A stretch of 64,000 nucleotides of DNA from Streptomyces qinglanensis (GTDB lineage: Bacteria > Actinomycetota > Actinomycetes > Streptomycetales > Streptomycetaceae). Numbering within the stretch: position 1 is the first letter of the stretch; each line of letters begins with the position of its first letter. Below the pieces are notes generated by a model. That model was given only the letters and a program-made list of their open reading frames with translations. It searched no databases and was not told the DNA's origin. The stretch spans positions 2,496 to 66,495 of the forward strand of contig NZ_FOGO01000004.1 of the NCBI RefSeq assembly GCF_900111245.1. Reading direction: 5' to 3'. A program made the position numbers and the translations under genes. Below are positions 1-8,768 of this stretch, in pieces.

Positions 1-2405
1 CCACCTCCCGCAGCCGAGTCCTGCAGTTCGCCTCACCCAGCTTCGACGCGGCAGTCTGGGAACTGGTCGCCGCCTTCGCGGCCGGCGCCGCGGTCGTGGT
101 GCCCGACAGCGCCCGTCTGGTGGGCGAGGCACTGCGGGATGTACTGGCCGCCGAGCGCATCACCCATGCGCTGATCCCGCCCTCGGTACTGGCCACCCTT
201 CCGGCGGGCTCCGAGGAGGAGCTGACCGAGTTCGCGTGCGTGGTCGTCGGTGCCGAGGCGGCTCCGCCGGAACTGGTGGCGCGCTGGTCGAGGGGGCGCC
301 GCCTGGTGAACGCCTACGGGCCGACCGAGTCGACCGTGGCGATCTCGATGAGCGACACCTTCTCCGACGGCGTGGTGCCGATCGGGAGCCCGGTCGCCAA
401 CACCCGTGCCCACGTCCTGGACGAGGTACTGCGACCGGTCCCTGCCGGGGTCGTCGGTGAGCTCTACGCTTCGGGCGCCGGTCTGGCCCGTGGCTACGTC
501 GGGCGGGCGGACCTGACCGCGGAGCGATTCGTGGCGTCGCCCTTCGAGCCCGGTACGCGGATGTACCGGACCGGTGACCTGGCCCGCTGGCGAGCGGATG
601 GACAACTGGAGTACATGGGCCGTGCGGACGAGCAGGTCAAGGTGCGCGGGTTCCGGATCGAGCCCGGCGAGATCGAGACCCTTCTGACCGGCTGCGAAGG
701 CGTCCGCCAAGCCGTGGTCCTGGCGCGCGAGGACATGCCGGGGGACCAACGGCTGGCCGCGTACGTCGTGCCGGATCTGGTGGCGGCCGCCACAACTGCC
801 GAGAGCTCCCGAGACACGCCTTCCGAGGAGGACGCCCAAGTCGGCGAATGGCGGGAGATCTATGACTCGGTGTATTCGGGTGTGGGGTCGGGTGATTTTG
901 GTGAGGATTTCGCGGGGTGGGACAGTTCGTATTCGGGTGAGCCGATTCCGGTTGGTGAGATGCGGGCGTGGCGGGATGCGGTTGTTGAGCGGGTGCGTGG
1001 TTTCGGTGGTGGCCGGGTTCTGGAGATCGGGGTGGGGTCTGGTCTGCTGATGGGTCATCTTGCGCGGGGGGTTGGGGAGTATTGGGGTACGGATCTGTCG
1101 GGTGCGGTGATCGAGCGGCTTCGTGGTCAGGTGGCCGGGGCGGGGTTGGCGGACCGTGTGTGGTTGCGGTGCCAGGCGGCCGATGCGGCCGGGGACCTTC
1201 CCTCGGGGTATTTCGACACGGTGGTGATCAATTCGGTGGTGCAGTACTTCCCGGACGGGGAGTATCTGGCCCGGGTGTTGGACCGGGCGCTGGAGTTGTT
1301 GGTGCCGGGTGGTCGTGTGGTGGTGGGGGATGTGCGGCATGCGGGGTCGTTGCGTGCTTTGCATGCGGCGGTGCATGGGGATCGTGGTGTGCAGGCGCGT
1401 GCGGTGGTGGATCGTGCGGTGTTGTTGGAGAAGGAGTTGGTGGTGGCTCCGGAGTTCTTCACGGAGCTGGCCGGGGGTGATGGCCGTGTGGGGGCTGTGG
1501 ATGTGCGGCTCAAGCGGGGTGGCTATCACAACGAGCTGACACGGCACCGGTATGAGGTGGTGCTGCACAAGGCCCCCTCCGCGGTCGTGGACGTCGCTGA
1601 GCTGCCTCGGCATGTCTGGACGCCGGAGTTCGACATCGCCGAAGTGCAGTCGCCGGTTCGGATTTCCGGCATTCCTAATGCGCGGTTGGCTGGTGAGATG
1701 GCCGCAGAACGTCGGCTGGACGGCCTGGATTCCGGGGATGCCGGTGGGGCGATGGATCCCGAGGAGTTGGTGCTTCGGGGTGCTGAGCTGGGGTGGCGGG
1801 TGGTGGTGACGTGGTCGTCCCGCTCGGTGGCGCTGTTCGATGCGGTCGTGCTGCCGGACGACGGGGACGAAGGAGCGTTGTCGGGTGTGTATGTGCCGGC
1901 TGTTTCGGGTGGTCCGTGGGTGAACAGTCCGGTGGCTGCGCGGGGGATCGGCGCGGTGGTGAAGGCGGCGCGTGAGCGGCTTTCCGCGGGGTTGCCGGAG
2001 TACATGGTGCCCTCGGCGGTGATGGTGCTGGACCGGCTGCCGCTCACGCCGAACGGGAAGCTGGACCGCAAGGCGCTGCCCGCACCCGAGTATGCGGCGA
2101 GCGCGGGTGGACGCAAGGCACGGACTCCGCAGGAGGAGACGCTGTGCGGGCTGTTCGCCGAGGTGCTGGGTCTGGAGCGGGTCGGGATCGACGACAGCTT
2201 CTTCGACCTCGGCGGCCACTCCCTCCTGGCCACGCGCCTGGTCAGCCGCATCCGCAGCGAGCTGCAGGCGGAAGTCGCGATCGGCACGATTTTCGAGACC
2301 CCCACCGTCGCCGGGCTGGCGGAGCACTTGAGCACGGCGTCCCGCACCCCGGTGCGGAAGCGACCGGCGCTGCGGCGCATGACGCGACCGACCGGAAAGC
2401 CCTGA
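1..2405 (+). CDS. NRPS, C-terminal part: adenylation domain with embedded N-methyltransferase, then carrier domain (5' end outside window)
   Basis: The reading frame is open from base 3, so the start lies upstream. Visible in order: adenylation motifs from A4 (FDAAVWEL) through A5 (NAYGPTE), A7 (YRTGDLARW) and A8 ([11 protein letters not shown]); an inserted SAM methyltransferase of about 230 residues (motif [15 protein letters not shown]) in the usual position of an N-methylation domain; A9/A10 ([18 protein letters not shown]); and a carrier domain with the 4'-phosphopantetheine site DLGGHSLL. It ends after the carrier domain with no thioesterase, so the peptide must pass to another protein. 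A hand-aligned specificity code is roughly DAWLVVAVAK, which suggests a hydrophobic substrate but is not decisive. It probably loads, N-methylates and tethers one amino acid. Codon use in the methyltransferase insert differs clearly from its flanks. Confidence 0.93.
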   Translation, partial: TSRSRVLQFASPSFDAAVWELVAAFAAGAAVVVPDSARLVGEALRDVLAAERITHALIPPSVLATLPAGSEEELTEFACVVVGAEAAPPELVARWSRGRRLVNAYGPTESTVAISMSDTFSDGVVPIGSPVANTRAHVLDEVLRPVPAGVVGELYASGAGLARGYVGRADLTAERFVASPFEPGTRMYRTGDLARWRADGQLEYMGRADEQVKVRGFRIEPGEIETLLTGCEGVRQAVVLAREDMPGDQRLAAYVVPDLVAAATTAESSRDTPSEEDAQVGEWREIYDSVYSGVGSGDFGEDFAGWDSSYSGEPIPVGEMRAWRDAVVERVRGFGGGRVLEIGVGSGLLMGHLARGVGEYWGTDLSGAVIERLRGQVAGAGLADRVWLRCQAADAAGDLPSGYFDTVVINSVVQYFPDGEYLARVLDRALELLVPGGRVVVGDVRHAGSLRALHAAVHGDRGVQARAVVDRAVLLEKELVVAPEFFTELAGGDGRVGAVDVRLKRGGYHNELTRHRYEVVLHKAPSAVVDVAELPRHVWTPEFDIAEVQSPVRISGIPNARLAGEMAAERRLDGLDSGDAGGAMDPEELVLRGAELGWRVVVTWSSRSVALFDAVVLPDDGDEGALSGVYVPAVSGGPWVNSPVAARGIGAVVKAARERLSAGLPEYMVPSAVMVLDRLPLTPNGKLDRKALPAPEYAASAGGRKARTPQEETLCGLFAEVLGLERVGIDDSFFDLGGHSLLATRLVSRIRSELQAEVAIGTIFETPTVAGLAEHLSTASRTPVRKRPALRRMTRPTGKP

Positions 2406-2491
2406 GGGATTCCCGGCGGCAGACGGAGCCGACCCGGGTGAGAGCAAGCCGCTCATGCCGGCTGAGCCACGAGATGGAAAGAGGACCAGTC

Positions 2492-2710
2492 ATGACCAAC
2501 CCCTTCGAGGACCCCGACGGCACCTACGTCGTTCTCGTCAATGACGAGGGACAGCACTCGCTGTGGCCCGAGTTCATCGACGTACCCAGCGGCTGGAACG
2601 TCGCGAAGTCGGCTGACACGAGGGACGCCTGCCTCGCGTACGTCGAGGAGAACTGGACGGACATGCGCCCGGCCAGTCTGATCGCGGCCATGACCGCCGC
2701 GGAGTCCTGA
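2492..2710 (+). CDS. MbtH-like protein
   Basis: 72 residues starting [18 protein letters not shown], with the family signature SLWP..DVPSGW and a downstream NWTDMRP. MbtH proteins bind NRPS adenylation domains and are often needed for their folding or activity. The ATG was chosen because an AGAGGA ribosome site lies just upstream. It sits between two adenylation-containing NRPS genes, so it most likely serves one or both. A strong hairpin follows the stop codon. Confidence 0.97.
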   Translation: MTNPFEDPDGTYVVLVNDEGQHSLWPEFIDVPSGWNVAKSADTRDACLAYVEENWTDMRPASLIAAMTAAES

Positions 2711-2736
2711 AGCGGCGGCTGAAGGCCGCACCCTCT

Positions 2737-2765
2737 GGTGGCGCTCTCAGCGGGAGAGCGCCACC
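2737..2765. terminator. Strong hairpin between the MbtH gene and the next NRPS gene
   Basis: A perfect 12-bp inverted repeat, GGTGGCGCTCTC / GAGAGCGCCACC, has a 5-nt loop. It lies 27 bp after the MbtH stop and 35 bp before the next start. There is no T-run, as is usual for actinobacterial terminators. It may terminate, or attenuate read-through to set the ratio of upstream NRPS/MbtH to the downstream genes. Confidence 0.6.
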
Positions 2766-2799
2766 TGTCACCAACCTCTCTGGTAAGGGCACGGAATCG

Positions 2800-5400
2800 A
2801 TGGGTACACCGACAGTGGCCGGCGGCACACCACCCGGATCCGGGGTCGCTTCGGCCGTTCCGCGGTGGAGGAGTGAGCCGTGGCGTGCCGATACGCCGAG
2901 GACCGAGTACGAATGCCCGGTTCCCGCCGACACGGTCCGGCGTCTCGGCGCACTCGCCGACCGGCTGCAGGTGCGGACCGAGTCCGTGCTCCTCGCCGCG
3001 CACGCGAAGGTCCTCGCTGTTCTCTGCGGCGAGCGGGACGTCCTGACCGGGTTCGTCGCTCCCGGCGGGGGCGTTCCCGAGCCGTGCGGTCTGCTGGTGG
3101 AGGACGGCGATTGGCGGCAGTTGGTGCTCGCCGCCGAGCGCGCCATGCCGTCGTCGGGGCCGGAGCAGCCCGCTCCTGCCGCCGGATTCGAGGTGGTCCT
3201 CGACCTCTCGGCCCTCTCCGACGGCTTCCCCTCCGCCGGCGCCCCCTCCGCGTCCGCGGCGCCCGCCGCCCGGGCGGGCGCCGACCCGACGGCCGACGAC
3301 GGGTTGCCGGGTGCCTGCGTTCTGCGTGTCGTCGTCCACCCGGAGCGGGACGGGTGGCGTCTGCGACTGCTGGGCCGGAGCGACGTCCTCGATGTCCCCT
3401 ACGCCGAGCGCGTCGGTGGATACCTGCTCACCGCCCTCGCGACGATGACCGCCGACGCCACGGCGGAGCATCACTTGCAGAGTCTGTTGTCCGCGGCGGA
3501 GCTCGCCCAGCAGATCGACGGGCTGGCCGGGCCGCGGCGTCCCCTGCCGGACCGGCGGATGCATGAACTGTTCGAGGAGCGGGTGCGCGAGCACCCCGAT
3601 CGCGTCGCCGCCGTGCACGACGGCACGGAGTGGAGCTATGACGCACTCAACCGCCGGGCGAACCGGATCGCCCACGCGCTGCTCGCCCGCGGGCTGCGCC
3701 CCGAGGACGTGGTGGCGGTGGTCACCGAGCGGAATCTGCCCTGGATGGCCGCGGTCCTCGGGGTCCTCAAGGCGGGGGGTGCGTATCTCCCTGTGGAGCC
3801 GCATTTCCCGGCCGACCGGATCGCGGCCATGCTCGGCCGCAGCGCATGCCGCTTCGTGCTCACCGAGCCGGGCAGCACCGCGACCCTGGATCAGGCGTCG
3901 GCGGATCCCGGCGCGCGCGGGTCCTCCGGTCAGCCGGTGCCGGACGTCGAGGTGCCGAGGCGCCTGTACCTCGACGACGTTCTGGCGGAGGAGCGGGAGG
4001 GCGCGGACACCGATCCGGGTGTTCCCGTCGGTGCCGGACAGCTCGCGTACATCTACTTCACCTCCGGTTCGACGGGGGAGCCGAAGGGCGCGATGTGCGA
4101 GCACGCGGGCATGCTCAACCATCTCCTCGCCAAGATCGAGGACTTGGAGATCGGTGCCGGACAGGTGGTCGCCCAGACCGCGCCGCAGTGCTTCGACATC
4201 TCCCTGTGGCAGCTCGTGAGCGGGCTGCTGGTGGGGGCTCGCACGCTGATCGTCGGGCAGCGGGAGGTGCTCGACATCGAGCGGTACGTCGAAGCACTGG
4301 TCGACGGCGGGGTCGAGGTGCTGCAGGTCGTCCCCTCCTACCTGGAGGTGATGCTCACCTGGGTGGAGGAGAGGCAACGCGGGCTCGGCCGCCTGCGGGT
4401 CGTCTCCGCGACCGGGGAGGCGCTGAAGAAGGAGCTGGTCGAGCGCTGGTTCGCGGTCTTCCCCGACATCGGACTGGTGAACGCCTACGGGCTGACCGAG
4501 ACGTCGGACGACACCAACCACGCGGTCATGGACCGGGTGCCCGCCCACGACCGGGTGCCCCTCGGCCCCGCGGTCCGCAACGTGCGGGTCTACGTGGTCG
4601 ACGAGCAGCTCGTCCCGGTCCCGCTCGGGGCGCCGGGTGAGATCGTCTTCTCCGGGGTGTGCGTGGGCCGCGGCTACATCAACGACCCGGTGCGGACGGC
4701 CGCCGCCTTCGGCACCGATCCGCACCGGCCCGGGGAGCGCCTCTACCGCTCGGGGGACATCGGCCGCCGGCTCCCCGACGGCGCGCTGGAGTTCCTGGGC
4801 AGGCGGGACTCACAGACCAAGATCCGCGGCTTCCGCATCGAGATCGGCGAGATCGAGAACCACCTGCTGCGCGTGCCCGGCGTGCGGGACTCCGCGGTCG
4901 TCGTCGTGGAGGGAACCGACGGGGAGAAGCATCTGGCGGCCTTCTACGCCGCGGACCTTCCGCTGTCCGTGGACGAGGTGCGCAAGGTCCTCGGCGGGGC
5001 CCTGCCCGCGTACATGGTGCCGCGGATCTACCACCACCGGGAGGCCCTGCCGCTCACCGGCAACGGCAAGATCGACAAGAAGGCGCTGGCCCGGGAGGCG
5101 GGCGAGGCCGCGTCCCGCACCGCGGAGCCCGCCGCATCCGGCGGCGACTCCGCGCCCCGGACGGCGACGGAGCGGCGGCTGGCCGAGCAGTGGGCGCGGG
5201 TGCTGAACATCCCGGTCGCGGAGATCACCCGGGGGCAGCACTTCTTCGAATCCGGCGGCACCTCGCTGTCGGCGGTCCGCCTCGGAGTCGAGAGCGGCGG
5301 CACCGCCTCCCTCGAGGACATCGTCAACAACCCTGTCCTGGCCGAGCTGGCCAGGGTCATGGACGAGCACACGCATCAGGGGAAGGAACAGAGCGCATGA
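2800..5400 (+). CDS. Free-standing NRPS: half condensation domain, adenylation domain (diamino-acid-like code), carrier domain
   Basis: 866 residues. Residues ~35-240 resemble only the C-terminal lobe of a condensation domain; the HHxxxDG-containing N-lobe is absent, so no condensation activity is expected. The adenylation domain covers ~250-760 (FTSGSTGEPKG, FDISLWQL, NAYGLTETSDD, YRSGDIGRR, NGKIDKKAL) and the carrier domain ~785-850 (phosphopantetheine site FESGGTSLS). A hand-aligned specificity code is about DIWQSTADDK, close to 2,4-diaminobutyrate codes as I recall them (DIWELTADDK). With L-2,3-diaminopropionate synthesis genes just downstream, the likely substrate is Dap or another small diamino acid; this is inference. 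The stop overlaps the next start (ATGA). The loaded carrier is a plausible substrate for the neighbouring oxygenase. Confidence 0.9.
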   Translation: MGTPTVAGGTPPGSGVASAVPRWRSEPWRADTPRTEYECPVPADTVRRLGALADRLQVRTESVLLAAHAKVLAVLCGERDVLTGFVAPGGGVPEPCGLLVEDGDWRQLVLAAERAMPSSGPEQPAPAAGFEVVLDLSALSDGFPSAGAPSASAAPAARAGADPTADDGLPGACVLRVVVHPERDGWRLRLLGRSDVLDVPYAERVGGYLLTALATMTADATAEHHLQSLLSAAELAQQIDGLAGPRRPLPDRRMHELFEERVREHPDRVAAVHDGTEWSYDALNRRANRIAHALLARGLRPEDVVAVVTERNLPWMAAVLGVLKAGGAYLPVEPHFPADRIAAMLGRSACRFVLTEPGSTATLDQASADPGARGSSGQPVPDVEVPRRLYLDDVLAEEREGADTDPGVPVGAGQLAYIYFTSGSTGEPKGAMCEHAGMLNHLLAKIEDLEIGAGQVVAQTAPQCFDISLWQLVSGLLVGARTLIVGQREVLDIERYVEALVDGGVEVLQVVPSYLEVMLTWVEERQRGLGRLRVVSATGEALKKELVERWFAVFPDIGLVNAYGLTETSDDTNHAVMDRVPAHDRVPLGPAVRNVRVYVVDEQLVPVPLGAPGEIVFSGVCVGRGYINDPVRTAAAFGTDPHRPGERLYRSGDIGRRLPDGALEFLGRRDSQTKIRGFRIEIGEIENHLLRVPGVRDSAVVVVEGTDGEKHLAAFYAADLPLSVDEVRKVLGGALPAYMVPRIYHHREALPLTGNGKIDKKALAREAGEAASRTAEPAASGGDSAPRTATERRLAEQWARVLNIPVAEITRGQHFFESGGTSLSAVRLGVESGGTASLEDIVNNPVLAELARVMDEHTHQGKEQSA

Positions 5401-6437
5401 CGCAGCCGTCCGCACCGACGCCGACTGCCCAGCAGCCCGCCGACGGTCTCGGCCTGGAACTGACTCCCGGCAAGCCCCCGATCCTGCAGGTCGGCAAGCC
5501 TGTGGGGGCCGACGCGCTCCAGGACTGGATCGGCGAGCGCGCACAGTCACTGGAGGCGGCCGTGCTCCGCCACGGTGCCGTGCTGATCCGCGGTCTGGAG
5601 GCGCGGGACGCGGCAGCTCTCGGCCGGATCGGCGAGCGGCTGCTGGGACGGCATCTGACCCAGACGGAGGCGTTCGCGCGCCGCCGTCCGCTGGGCGGGC
5701 CGGTCTTCTCGTCCCTGGAGTGGCCGCCGGACCAGCCGATGTGCATGCACCACGAGTTGAGCTACGCCCTGGAGTTCCCTCGGCTGCTGCTCATGGGATG
5801 TTTCACGCCTCCGGCCACCGGCGGCGTCACCGGACTCGCTGACGCCGAAGCCGTGCTCGCGGCCCTGCCCCCGGAGGTCGTGGAGCGCTTCACGGAGGTC
5901 GGCTGGTCGCTGACGCGTTCCTACAACGACCTGGTCGGAGTCCCCTGGACGGAGGCGTTGGGCGCGCCCGACCGGGCGGCCGCGGAGAAGTACTGCCGGG
6001 CCAACGGCATCGCCCACGACTGGCAGCCGGACGGCGGACTGCGGACCAGTCAGCGTCGCTCGGCGGTGATCCGGCATCCTCGGACCGGGCGCCGGGTCTG
6101 GTTCAACCAGATCGCGTTCCTCAACGAGTGGACCATGGATCCGGCGGTGCGGGAGTACCTGGTGGCGCAGTTCGGCGCGGACGGACTGCCGTTCAACAGC
6201 CGGTACGGCGACGGGCCGGCCATCGGGGCGGATGTCGTGGAGGCCATCAACGAAGTGTACGAGGCGGCGACGGTGCGTGAGCCGTGGCAGGCCGGAGACG
6301 TCCTCCTGGTCGACAACATCCGCATGGCGCACAGCCGCGAGCCCTACTCCGGATCGCGCGAGGTCGGCATGGTCCTGGGCGCCCCGGTGCGCCTCGCCGA
6401 CTGCGCCCCCACACATCTGCCCGACACCGCTTCCTGA
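5397..6437 (+). CDS. SyrP-like TauD/TfdA-family Fe(II)/2-oxoglutarate dioxygenase
   Basis: 346 residues. The putative iron-binding HxE is in MCMHHELSY and a distal His in NIRMAHSREPYSG, followed by an Arg suited to bind 2-oxoglutarate. The MHHELSY context resembles SyrP-type oxygenases, which hydroxylate amino acids at the beta carbon, often while tethered to a carrier protein. The ATG overlaps the upstream NRPS stop by 4 bp and has an AAGGAA-type site in front, so the two proteins are translationally coupled. The likely role is hydroxylation of the amino acid loaded on the preceding carrier domain or of the free precursor. The substrate cannot be read from sequence. Confidence 0.88.
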   Translation: MTQPSAPTPTAQQPADGLGLELTPGKPPILQVGKPVGADALQDWIGERAQSLEAAVLRHGAVLIRGLEARDAAALGRIGERLLGRHLTQTEAFARRRPLGGPVFSSLEWPPDQPMCMHHELSYALEFPRLLLMGCFTPPATGGVTGLADAEAVLAALPPEVVERFTEVGWSLTRSYNDLVGVPWTEALGAPDRAAAEKYCRANGIAHDWQPDGGLRTSQRRSAVIRHPRTGRRVWFNQIAFLNEWTMDPAVREYLVAQFGADGLPFNSRYGDGPAIGADVVEAINEVYEAATVREPWQAGDVLLVDNIRMAHSREPYSGSREVGMVLGAPVRLADCAPTHLPDTAS

Positions 6438-6498
6438 GCTGTCGGCCGCACCTGCACCCCCTCTCCGACCCTCTCCGAGAACGGAGCCGCGCTTCGTC

Positions 6499-7554
6499 AT
6501 GAACGCCCAGATCCCTCCTTTCGCCGTCATCCCCGGCTCGCAGGTCCATCAGGTACTCACCGGGCAGGAGCGGCCGCTCATCGAGCTGATCGAGGACACC
6601 TACCGGTTGCACGGTGAGGGAGACACGGTCAACCCGCCCTCGTACTTCCTGCGTTTCCCCGACCGGCCCGCCTCGCGCATCATCGCGCTGCCCGCGTCCG
6701 TCGGCGGGCGGACCCGGGTCGACGGGATGAAGTGGATATCCAGCTTTCCGCAGAACATCGAGGCCGGGATCCCCCGCGCCTCCGCCGTCGCGATCCTCAA
6801 CGACCAGGAGACCGGCTACCCGATCGCCTGCATGGAGAGCTCCATCATCAGCGCCGCGCGCACCGCGGCCTCGGCAGCCCTGGCCGCGGACTGGCTGACC
6901 AGGGGGCGGAGGCGGCCGCGGCGCGTCGGATTCTTCGGCACCGGCTTCATCGCCCGCTACATCCACACCTATCTGCACGCCGCCGGCTGGTCGTTCGACG
7001 AGGTGGGCGTACACGACCTCAGCCCCGAGCACGCGGACGGCTTCCGCTCCTACCTGGAACGGTCGGGCGGCGGCGGTCGGGTCACCGTGCACGGGACGGG
7101 CGAGGAGCTGATCGGCTCCAGCGACCTGGTGGTGCTCGCGACGGTGGCGGGAGTCCCGCACATCGACGACCCCTCGTGGTTCTCGCACAACCCGGTGGTG
7201 CTGCACGTCTCGCTGCGCGACCTGGCGCCGGAGATCGTGCTGCAGTCGGCCAACATCGTCGACGACGTCGAACACTGTCTGAAGGCGGACACCTCACCGC
7301 ACTTGGCCGAACAGCAGGTGGGCCACCGGGACTTCCTGGACGGGACGCTCTTCGACGTGATGACGGACCGGGTGCGGGTGCCTGCCGACCGCCCCGTGAT
7401 CTTCTCGCCGTTCGGGCTGGGCGTGCTCGACCTCGCGGTGAGCAAGCACGTCTACGACACCGTCTGCGAGCGGGGTGAACTGGGCGTCGTCGACGGCTTC
7501 TTCCACGAGACCAGCCGCTACGGAGACGTCGGGGCCGACGATGAACACGCTTAG
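6499..7554 (+). CDS. sbnB: SbnB-like 2,3-diaminopropionate biosynthesis dehydrogenase (ornithine cyclodeaminase family)
   Basis: 351 residues with a Rossmann NAD(P) motif (VGFFGTGFIARY, ~residue 140) and ornithine-cyclodeaminase-family landmarks such as the MKWISSFPQN segment. In staphyloferrin B synthesis SbnB oxidatively hydrolyses N-(1-amino-1-carboxy-2-ethyl)-glutamate, made by SbnA, to L-2,3-diaminopropionate and 2-oxoglutarate. Its partner SbnA is encoded 6 bp downstream, which strongly supports this over a true cyclodeaminase. The start ATG (MNAQIPPF) leaves a 61-bp gap after the oxygenase gene. Confidence 0.92.
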   Translation: MNAQIPPFAVIPGSQVHQVLTGQERPLIELIEDTYRLHGEGDTVNPPSYFLRFPDRPASRIIALPASVGGRTRVDGMKWISSFPQNIEAGIPRASAVAILNDQETGYPIACMESSIISAARTAASAALAADWLTRGRRRPRRVGFFGTGFIARYIHTYLHAAGWSFDEVGVHDLSPEHADGFRSYLERSGGGGRVTVHGTGEELIGSSDLVVLATVAGVPHIDDPSWFSHNPVVLHVSLRDLAPEIVLQSANIVDDVEHCLKADTSPHLAEQQVGHRDFLDGTLFDVMTDRVRVPADRPVIFSPFGLGVLDLAVSKHVYDTVCERGELGVVDGFFHETSRYGDVGADDEHA

Positions 7555-7560
7555 GGCGGG

Positions 7561-8577
7561 GTGGCCACGTTGCCGGTGATCAGTGCACCGCAGGACTTCA
7601 ACACCGAGGACCTCTACATCGATCTGCGGCCGCTTCTGGGAAGCGCGCTCCATCTGAAGTGCGAGGGGTTCAACTTCGCCGGTTCCGTCAAACTCAAGGC
7701 CGCCGCGGCCATGGTGGCGCAGGCCGAGGAGTCCGGGCTGCTGACGGAGGACTCCGTCCTGGTCGAGTCCTCCTCGGGCAACCTGGGCGTGGCGCTCAGC
7801 ATGATCGCCGCGAACGCCGGCTACCGGTTCCTCTGCGTGACCGACGCCCGGTGCAACCAGAGCACACGCCGGCTGATGGAGGCGATGGGAACCGAGGTGT
7901 ACTCCGTGAACCGGCCGGACGCGGAAGGCGGCTTCCTGGGCGCGCGGCTGGAGTACGTCCGGGACCTGTGCGCCTCCGACCCGCGCTACGTGTGGCTGAA
8001 CCAGTACACGAACGCACACAACTGGATCGCCCACCACCGGACCACGGCCCCCGCGATCGCCGAGCAGTTCCCCGACCTCGACGTGCTCTTCGTCGGCGCC
8101 GGTACCACGGGCACCCTGATGGGGTGCGCCCGCTACTTCCGCGAGTCGGGACGCCCGGTGACCGTCGTGGCGGTCGACACCGTCGGATCGGTGACCTTCG
8201 GCGGTGCGCCCCGGACGCGGCTGATCCCGGGGCTCGGCGCGGGCGTGCGCCCGCAGCTCCTGGATGCCTCCTACGTCGACGACGTGGTGATGGTGCCGGA
8301 ACCGGAGACGGTGCGCGCCTGCCGCAGGCTGGCCTCGGCGGGATTCCTGTTCGGCGGCTCGACCGGGACGGTCGTCGCCGGTGCGCAGCGGTGGCTCGCC
8401 GCCCACCGGCCGGGAGCCGAGGTGACGGCCGTGGCGATCTCACCGGACCTGGGCGAGCGCTACCTGGACACGGTCTACCGCAACTCCTGGGTGCAGGCCG
8501 TGTACGGGGTCGCCGCGTTCGCCGAGGAGGACTCCGCGCTGGACGGTCTGCCGCTGGCCGAGTTCCCGGCCCGATGA
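7561..8577 (+). CDS. sbnA: SbnA-like cysteine-synthase-family PLP enzyme for 2,3-diaminopropionate synthesis
   Basis: 338 residues of the fold-type II (cysteine synthase) family. The PLP-binding lysine is in AGSVKLKAA, the substrate loop is SSSGNLG, and the glycine-rich phosphate-binding loop is GAGTTGTLMG. SbnA joins O-phospho-L-serine and L-glutamate to give the intermediate used by SbnB. Pairing with SbnB and the NRPS context point to supply of L-Dap for the peptide. The GTG at 7561 follows the SbnB stop by 6 bp; a second in-frame GTG at 7576 is possible. It faces a minus-strand gene and ends ahead of a strong hairpin. Confidence 0.92.
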   Translation: MATLPVISAPQDFNTEDLYIDLRPLLGSALHLKCEGFNFAGSVKLKAAAAMVAQAEESGLLTEDSVLVESSSGNLGVALSMIAANAGYRFLCVTDARCNQSTRRLMEAMGTEVYSVNRPDAEGGFLGARLEYVRDLCASDPRYVWLNQYTNAHNWIAHHRTTAPAIAEQFPDLDVLFVGAGTTGTLMGCARYFRESGRPVTVVAVDTVGSVTFGGAPRTRLIPGLGAGVRPQLLDASYVDDVVMVPEPETVRACRRLASAGFLFGGSTGTVVAGAQRWLAAHRPGAEVTAVAISPDLGERYLDTVYRNSWVQAVYGVAAFAEEDSALDGLPLAEFPAR

Positions 8578-8596
8578 GCGGCACCGGCCGATCCGT

Positions 8597-8635
8597 CCGG
8601 GCCCGGCGGTGGACGCTGTGCACCGCCGGGCCCGG
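8597..8635. terminator. Bidirectional terminator between convergent genes
   Basis: A perfect 15-bp stem (core GGGCCCGGCGGTG / CACCGCCGGGCCC) with a 9-nt loop lies 20 bp after the SbnA-like stop, between it and the convergent adenylation gene. The position and symmetry fit a shared terminator. The remaining bases to 8768 hold no gene that I can see. Confidence 0.75.
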
Positions 8636-8768
8636 CGGAAGCACTCCGGGGCCGGCCGGTCCGGCCCGCATCGCAGCGGCTGACCCGGGAGCACCGGCGG
8701 AACCCGGTGCACCGGCCGGCAGGTGGCGCGAGGCGCGGGCCCCGCGCCGGTCCGGCTGCCGCCGGGGC

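Noticed and set aside
33..2456. Long minus-strand open frame opposite the NRPS end
   Set aside because: Lacks motifs, whereas the plus frame carries the full set of adenylation, methyltransferase and carrier motifs.
6499..7554. Ornithine cyclodeaminase making proline
   Set aside because: The adjacent SbnA-type synthase and NRPS context fit the SbnB role better; a true cyclodeaminase would not need that partner.
8578..8768. Possible small gene between sbnA and the adenylation gene
   Set aside because: The segment is a convergent intergenic region dominated by a 15-bp-stem hairpin; no start with a ribosome site and no recognisable protein.
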